Below are positions 58,721-64,000 of a DNA stretch of 64,000 nucleotides, one piece after another. The stretch is from the NCBI RefSeq assembly GCF_932294415.1, contig NC_065541.1, positions 55,406,290 to 55,470,289 of the forward strand. Direction: 5' to 3'. Within the stretch, counting starts at the first letter, position 1. Every line of letters begins with the position of its first letter. The DNA is from Quercus robur (lineage: Eukaryota; Streptophyta; Magnoliopsida; Fagales; Fagaceae). Made by a program: the position numbers and the translations under genes. The notes beneath the pieces were generated by a model, which made no database searches, was not told the DNA's origin, and saw nothing but the letters and a program-made list of their open reading frames with translations.

Positions 58721-60200
58721 GCTTCTCTATAAACCTAGAAACCCAATCCCTCTCTATTTCATCGACTTCTCACCACTGGTCACCCCCTAATCACCATCCC
58801 TAATCACCATCTACACTTACCATGTCTCTCTCTCTCTCTCTTTCTCTCCGTTCTGCATTTATTTTTCAATGCCCACCAACTGTTTTGAAACAATGTCTAA
58901 ATCAGCATGCTTTTATTTTTCACCATTGTTATTGATTGAAAACTTTTCAAAGGTGATTATGACTTTGTTAGAATCATGGTGGGTTAACCACTGAATTTGT
59001 CTTTATTAATCCTAATTAGGATTAATAAAGAAAAGATATAAATAAAATTAGAATTAATAAAGACAAATTCAGTGGTTAACCCACCATGATTCTAACAAAG
59101 TCATAATCACCTTTGAAAAGGTTTTCAATCAATAACAATGGTGAAAAATAAAAGCATGCTGATTTAGACATTGTTTCAAAACAGTTGGTGGGCATTGAAA
59201 AATAAATGCAGAGTGGAGAGAGAGAGAGACTCACGTGGTAAGTGTAGATCGCGATTAGGAGGTGACCGGTGGTGAGAAGTCGATGAAATAGAGAGGGATT
59301 GGGTTTCTGGGTTTACAAAGAAGCCGGAGAGACAGAGAGAGAATATGTATTTATGTTTTAGTTTTTATTTTTTATTTTTTTAAGAGGTGGTGTAATTAAC
59401 TAGGGTTAGTTGGATTAAGTTTACTTAAGTAATCATGTGCAATGCACATGTCAGTTTATTAGAGCAGTTTGTAGCCTTAGGCTACAAATGATTTTGTAAC
59501 TAAATTTTGTCCAAATTTTATTATGATTGAGCCGGACTTTGATTCAAAATGTAATGTCTTTATTTTCTTCAAGTCACAATCTTTTCATCATAAAAAATTA
59601 AAAAAAAAAAAAAAAAAAAAACCGCCCATCCTATTGTAAAGAATTAATAAAAAAATTAAATGCAAAATAAATAGTATTATTGTAAATTTAAACAATTACC
59701 GTAGCAACTATGTATTTTTATACAATTTTAGATGAACTTATATAGGTGAATTTTGGGCTTATTAGTTGGCCAAAATTTAATACTTTTTCTACTATATAAG
59801 TACTAATACGAGTACTCTTACTTTATTTTTATTTTTTTCTGTAAAATATTTATAAAAATAATTAATAACTCAATAGGGCACCTGTTACTTTTTCCTCTAA
59901 ATAATTCATCTTACTTTATTCTTTTTTTTTTATATAAAATATTCTAAAAATAGTTAATAACATGCTATCTTTTTCCCTATAAATAATACAGTCAGATAAC
60001 TGTGTCCTAATTTTAATTACAACGTCCCAATTTTAATTACAATACCCTGACCATCTCTTTAGCTAACCATACTTTTAGCTTACCATACTTAATTACTTAA
60101 CTTATTACGTAACTTGCATAGAAGAAAATTCTATTATACTTGAGTAGACTTTGGTTCAAATGGTAATGTTTCTATTTTCTTCTTTAACAAAGTTACATTC
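57960..60200. repeat. ~0.6-kb tandem duplication, one copy carrying a foldback element
   Basis: 57975-58438 plus 59513-59625 matches 59630-60200 (for example ACTTATATAGGTGAATTTTG and GGGCTTATTAGTTGGCC in both). The first copy contains the insertion at 58439-59512; the second has the empty site near 60130. Confidence 0.8.
58439..59512. mobile_element. Foldback MULE-like element (1074 bp)
   Basis: Almost the whole element is an inverted repeat centred near 59010. Its ends are GGACAAAGTTTA and (reverse complement) GGACAAAATTTA, with AGCCTAAGGCTACAAA near each end. It is flanked by AAATTCTAT (58430-58438) and AAATTTTAT (59513-59521), a 9-bp duplication with one mismatch, typical of Mutator-like elements. 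The left arm has an expanded (TC)n run of ~80 bp (58637-58716). Confidence 0.8.
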
Positions 60201-60289
60201 TTTTCATCGTTAAAAAAATAACACCCATCCCCCCTTTCTGCTTCCATTTCTCAAAGTCCTAAACCCCCCTCTCCCCCCAAAACACACAG

Positions 60290-60337
<48 letters not shown>

Positions 60338-60350
60338 CCAAAACTGAAAA

Positions 60351-61055
60351 ATGCAGAGAGCCCTGACTCTCAAACGCTTCCACCACCACCACCACCACCA
60401 CCACTTCAAACCCCTTACCTCCACCACCACTATTATCCCTAAACCCCCTCTTAACCCCACCACCACTTCCACACAACACCCTTTCTCCACCACCACCTCT
60501 TCCTCCTCCTCCTCCTCTCAGCTCCCCAAAATCAAAAACCTCGCCTGCACAGCTGGTCTCCTCTTCAGCGGCGCCATCATTTACAACTCCTTCTCTTTCC
60601 CCAAACACAACAAACCCCAACAACCCAACTCCTATGACTATAACCTCAAGCTCAACTTTAAAGTCTTTAGCCACCTCATTGAACTCAAACGCGAACGCGA
60701 TGAACAAGCTTGGAAATTTTTGAAGACCCAGATTCGTGTTTACAGCCGAGAGCTGTATTCTGCCAAATTTGGGTTGACAGAGATACTCAACAGGGACTCC
60801 TTGCACCACATTCCTCCTTGTGGGGTCGCTATAAGGCAGTGTTTGGAAGCTATTGATGAAATGCAGAAAGCTTTACTAAAACTCGACACTACAATGGACG
60901 TGTGTATGAGGAGTTCGGTTACCAAGTTCTTTTATTTGAGGGAATTCAAGTACTGGGTTGCGAGAATCGGAAAATCTAAGAGGGAAGTTTTGAATCTTTT
61001 GGAGTATCTTCAGAAGCTTGAGCAACAAGAAACCAGGAGGAGTAGGGAATTCTAA
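60351..61055 (+). CDS. Small-family paralogue 3, unknown function (234 aa)
   Basis: Sister of the gene at 43172. It starts MQRALTLKRFHHHHHHHHFK with a poly-His run, then a Thr/Pro/Ser-rich leader (QHPFSTTTSSSSSSSQL), then the hydrophobic segment NLACTAGLLFSGAIIYNSFS (~65-84). The conserved domain follows, with FLKTQIRVYSRELYSAKFGL, EILNRDSLHHIPPCG and a C-terminal LEYLQKLEQ. It lacks the poly-Gln tract of paralogue 2 and is diverged at DKDLLC (NRDSLH). Open, single exon; a (CA)n run of ~38 bp (60296-60333) lies just above the start. Function unknown; organelle targeting is inferred from the leader. Confidence 0.7.
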   Translation: MQRALTLKRFHHHHHHHHFKPLTSTTTIIPKPPLNPTTTSTQHPFSTTTSSSSSSSQLPKIKNLACTAGLLFSGAIIYNSFSFPKHNKPQQPNSYDYNLKLNFKVFSHLIELKRERDEQAWKFLKTQIRVYSRELYSAKFGLTEILNRDSLHHIPPCGVAIRQCLEAIDEMQKALLKLDTTMDVCMRSSVTKFFYLREFKYWVARIGKSKREVLNLLEYLQKLEQQETRRSREF

Positions 61056-61385
61056 ATAACACAAAGGTGAAGTGGGGTTTTTTTTTTTTAGGACTTCAAG
61101 TTCAGTCTTTGCTTTTCGTTTAGTTTTTGTTAATGCCTTTGGATGTGCTCTCTTAACTCTGTAAGTTTTTGTTAGATACAAATTAGAGTGAGTGACAGAG
61201 AGGCTCTGAGAAAGAGTAATGTTTGGTGAGTTGGATGGAGGTAGAAATTGTTACTACATTTCTAGTTGGATGGAGGTAGAAATTGTTACTACATTTCTAG
61301 TTTTGTCATCATCTAATTACAAAAATCTAATGACTTCAAAGTGGATTGAATGGATTTGACATGTTGTTAAAGCACAATTAATTTG

Positions 61386-61577
61386 AAGTCTTTGTTAGTT
61401 GGGACTTTGTTTGGGTAGTATCATATTTGGGGTTTCACACAATGTATTTCTGTTTCTGATTTTGTGCAATCTGTTTTTGTTTCTGTTTGATTTGTTTGTA
61501 TTTGTTCCTAGTACTCAGTTCATCATCATGAACATGTTGTACTTTTTTTAATGAAAATATCTATTACCTATCAAAAA
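61386..61577 (+). mobile_element. LINE 3' tail insertion after paralogue 3
   Basis: The sequence ends ATCTATTACCTATCAAAAAAAA after TTTTTTAATGAAAA, read with a short gap. It is absent from the matching place in the paralogue 1 and 2 flanks and resembles the retroposon in the PPR gene (CATCATGAACATG..TTTAATAAAA..ACCTATCAAAA). No clear target duplication. Confidence 0.55.
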
Positions 61578-61664
61578 AAAGAATATATATATACACACAT
61601 ATACCTACATATATATGTATATGTATATATACATATACATATAATTTATATATATATGTGTGTG

Positions 61665-61705
<41 letters not shown>
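61578..61705. repeat. TA/CA-rich microsatellite tract
   Basis: Alternating ATAT and ACAC runs following the LINE tail. Confidence 0.85.
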
Positions 61706-61706
<1 letters not shown>

Positions 61707-61729
61707 TCTCTACCTGTCTTATCTTATTC

Positions 61730-64000
61730 TGCAATTTTGGGTGTTTTCGCTGTCACATCAATTCTTTGCATTGTTTACAAGTTTTCTATTAAAATGCTAG
61801 TAGTACTACTCCGATGCTATTATTTTCCATGTTGTTGGTGTAAGCAAATGGGGGCAGAGGACTGAGGAGTGGGTTCTTTTTTTTTTTTTTTTCTTTTTTT
61901 CCAGTGGGGGGTGTAGTCATGACTCATGAGTCTCATGAACAATGATAAAAATGTTTTGGAAGTAGAGTAAAGTTAGATTCATTTGATTGTTTGAGTGATT
62001 GGTATGGGTGATATATTAATGAAGCATCATTTTTTACATACAAGTTTTGAAGAATGATTATTATGTCAAGAACCTCCTTCCTTACTGTTTTCTTGGGGAT
62101 GGGTGAAGGTTGGGTGAGGAAGGTGATTGGTATGAGAAATGCCTGCACTAGAAATCTGAAGGCATTGTTTTCTATGTTGGTGGTTGAAGAAATGCCTGCA
62201 GTAAAGGTTGGTATGGATGGTTTACTGAGAAAGCATCAATTTGTAAAATAGGCAAAAGTACAAGAACTAACTTGTACGGTAGTTGGTGATGAGAACAAGT
62301 TCTTTATTTAGATTGTTAATTGGAAGTTTGGAACTACACTTAATTTGGCCAAATGTATTTTGTTTTATCATCAAGTATAGGTCTGGGATTTGTGACTGAG
62401 AGCTAGGTGCTTAGCTGATTCAGATTTGATATGTGATCATCTGTCAGAAGCTTTGTGTAATGTGAAATTGGTAGAAAAATAATCATTTTTTTACAATGAA
62501 GAATAGGTTGGACTGTTAATTGGAACTACTACTTTGGCCAAATCCCGTTTTGTTGGTATCATCAAGTGTAGGTTACAGATTTATGATTGAGTGCTAAGTG
62601 CTTAGCTGATTCAGATTGGATATATGATCATCTGTCGGAGGCTATATGTAACATGGTTGGAAAATAATCATTTAAATTGGAGAAGAAATCTCTGTTAGTG
62701 GACAAGAGTCTTGGGAACCATCCTAAAGGACTTGATCAGAAAACTGAGAATGAAAAAGAGGTTGAGATGTAATGGGAGCCATAGAAAGAGAGACAATTAT
62801 TAAGTTACAGGATGCTTGATGTCTTCCATGTAATAAATTGAATTGAATTCATTGTTATTGAGGATGGCTACAGGTGGAGGATACAAATCACCTTTATTTT
62901 TAATTTTGTAGAAGTTCTTTCCATGTGTCTCGTGGCGTTCCATTTTGAAGCTCCCAACCATTGCTATTTTGCAATTTGTAGTCTGTCTGAAGTCTATTGT
63001 GATGAGTTGGCGAAAACTTAAAACAAGGTTATTGCCTGTGCTGATAAAGCAACCTGCTTGGTCCCTACTGCTCACTAGTAGTAGATTCAAGGGCAAGGCA
63101 CCCTTGTCAATGACATGCCTTCAAATAATCACCTTGATATGCAAAGTAGTGTGAGGCTGTGGAAGTAATGCCGATCCTATGTGAGGAGTCAATTGCTTGT
63201 TTTAATTACAGGCCACTGCTGCTAAACAAATTCAGTTTAAATACAGTAGAGTAATAAAATCTGCAGAAAATCTCCATAGGGGTTTGGGTGGATCAGTTCT
63301 AGCTGGATAGACTGGAAGACTGTAGTTAGACATCATTGATTCAGTCAGTTAGTTCCTTTTATGTGGCTAAGATCCAAATAAGCTAAGCAATAGAGCCTAA
63401 CTTCAAGTTGTTCATGAATAGTAGAATAATAGCATTCAGTTTCTCAACCCTTATGGGTTGTGAACTTCTTTTTCCGGAGTAGCAATGATAGTATCTAAGG
63501 AACAAGCATTGGCTTATACCAAAGGGGGTGGGGAGGGTGTGTGGAAATGTTCCTGGTTCTCTTGTAGCTGGATCTTATCAAAACATAATAATCTTGAGTT
63601 AGAATGAAATTCCAATTTCAAGGCAAGGCAAACTTGCCAATGGCATCCTAGCATACAATCACTTCAATCTGCTTAGTATGTTGGCCTGTGGAAGTTATGC
63701 CTGTGTCAGGATACCGTTTGCTTTGTTACTGACTCAAGCTTGGGCATCTCGGACAAGACGTGTTAACTTTGGAATTTCCAAAGCTATGGTTGGGTCAGTT
63801 CTAGTTGGATGGCCTTGAAAACTGTAGTTAGGAATCGTTGAATATTGATCCAGCCAGGTGGTTCACTTTATGTGGCCATACTGAACCAGACCACTCTAAA
63901 AGAACATCTGTAGGATAAATTTATAGTTGAAGCAAAATGTCTTATATTTCTCCTACTACAAGAGGTGGTATTTGGTGTAACCGCGATATATAACATCTCT
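61730..64000 (+). repeat. 3'-flank module of paralogue 3
   Basis: Non-coding. It aligns with 36110-37900 and 44220-48500 through blocks such as GGTCTGGGATTTGTGACTGA and GCTTAGCTGATTCAGATT, the latter seen twice (near 62411 and 62600), so there is an internal ~200-bp duplication. It lacks the SINEs at 44484 and 48181. It continues past the window end. Confidence 0.7.

Noticed and set aside
61551-61865. 104-codon frame rich in Tyr and Ile
   Set aside because: It reads a TA/CA microsatellite; no domain.

Overview
The window is nuclear DNA of a flowering plant, most likely a woody eudicot. The evidence is an EPSP synthase gene with the eight-exon plant layout and GT/AG introns, an RFL-type PPR gene, plant L1-type LINEs with a CCHC ORF1 and an RNase H tail, Helitrons ending in CTAGT, and many MITEs in AT-rich sequence. 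I cannot fix the species; a Fagales-type tree is a guess.

Layout. 1-6.8 kb is transposon DNA: a 4.7-kb palindromic element carrying a PIF/Harbinger insertion in one arm, then a decayed hAT element. 6.8-8.8 kb is a solo LTR. 8.8-12.4 kb has no convincing gene but holds one copy of a local 3'-flank module. 12.4-33.7 kb is a broken tandem duplication of EPSP synthase (shikimate pathway, minus strand). Copy A (12472-18865) has an open 511-codon frame, but its 5' end is fused in exon 1 to a truncated exon 8 of the upstream copy. Copy B (18839-33655) keeps the native start region but is a pseudogene. Its intron 6 has swollen to about 10 kb by taking in tandem Helitrons and a 3.9-kb block with an RFL-type PPR gene on the opposite strand; that gene is broken by a small retroposon.

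34.8-64 kb holds three plus-strand, single-exon paralogues of a small unrecognised gene family (34814, 43172, 60351). Each is followed by a repetitive 3'-flank module. The second module has been expanded by internal duplication, by a 5'-truncated LINE (45.8-48.0 kb) and by a near full-length LINE (51.4-57.3 kb). A second solo LTR lies at 39.8-41.8 kb and a foldback MULE-like element at 58.4-59.5 kb.

Only four genes could make protein: EPSPS copy A and the three small paralogues. Copy A has a plastid-type N-terminal region but no native promoter in the window, and it carries an unusual Val at a catalytic Gln position. The paralogues look like organelle-targeted proteins with one membrane segment and a conserved helical C-terminal domain. 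I see no operon-like or pathway link between these loci. What joins them is a history of local duplication and transposon insertion, which several filled and empty site comparisons inside the window document directly.
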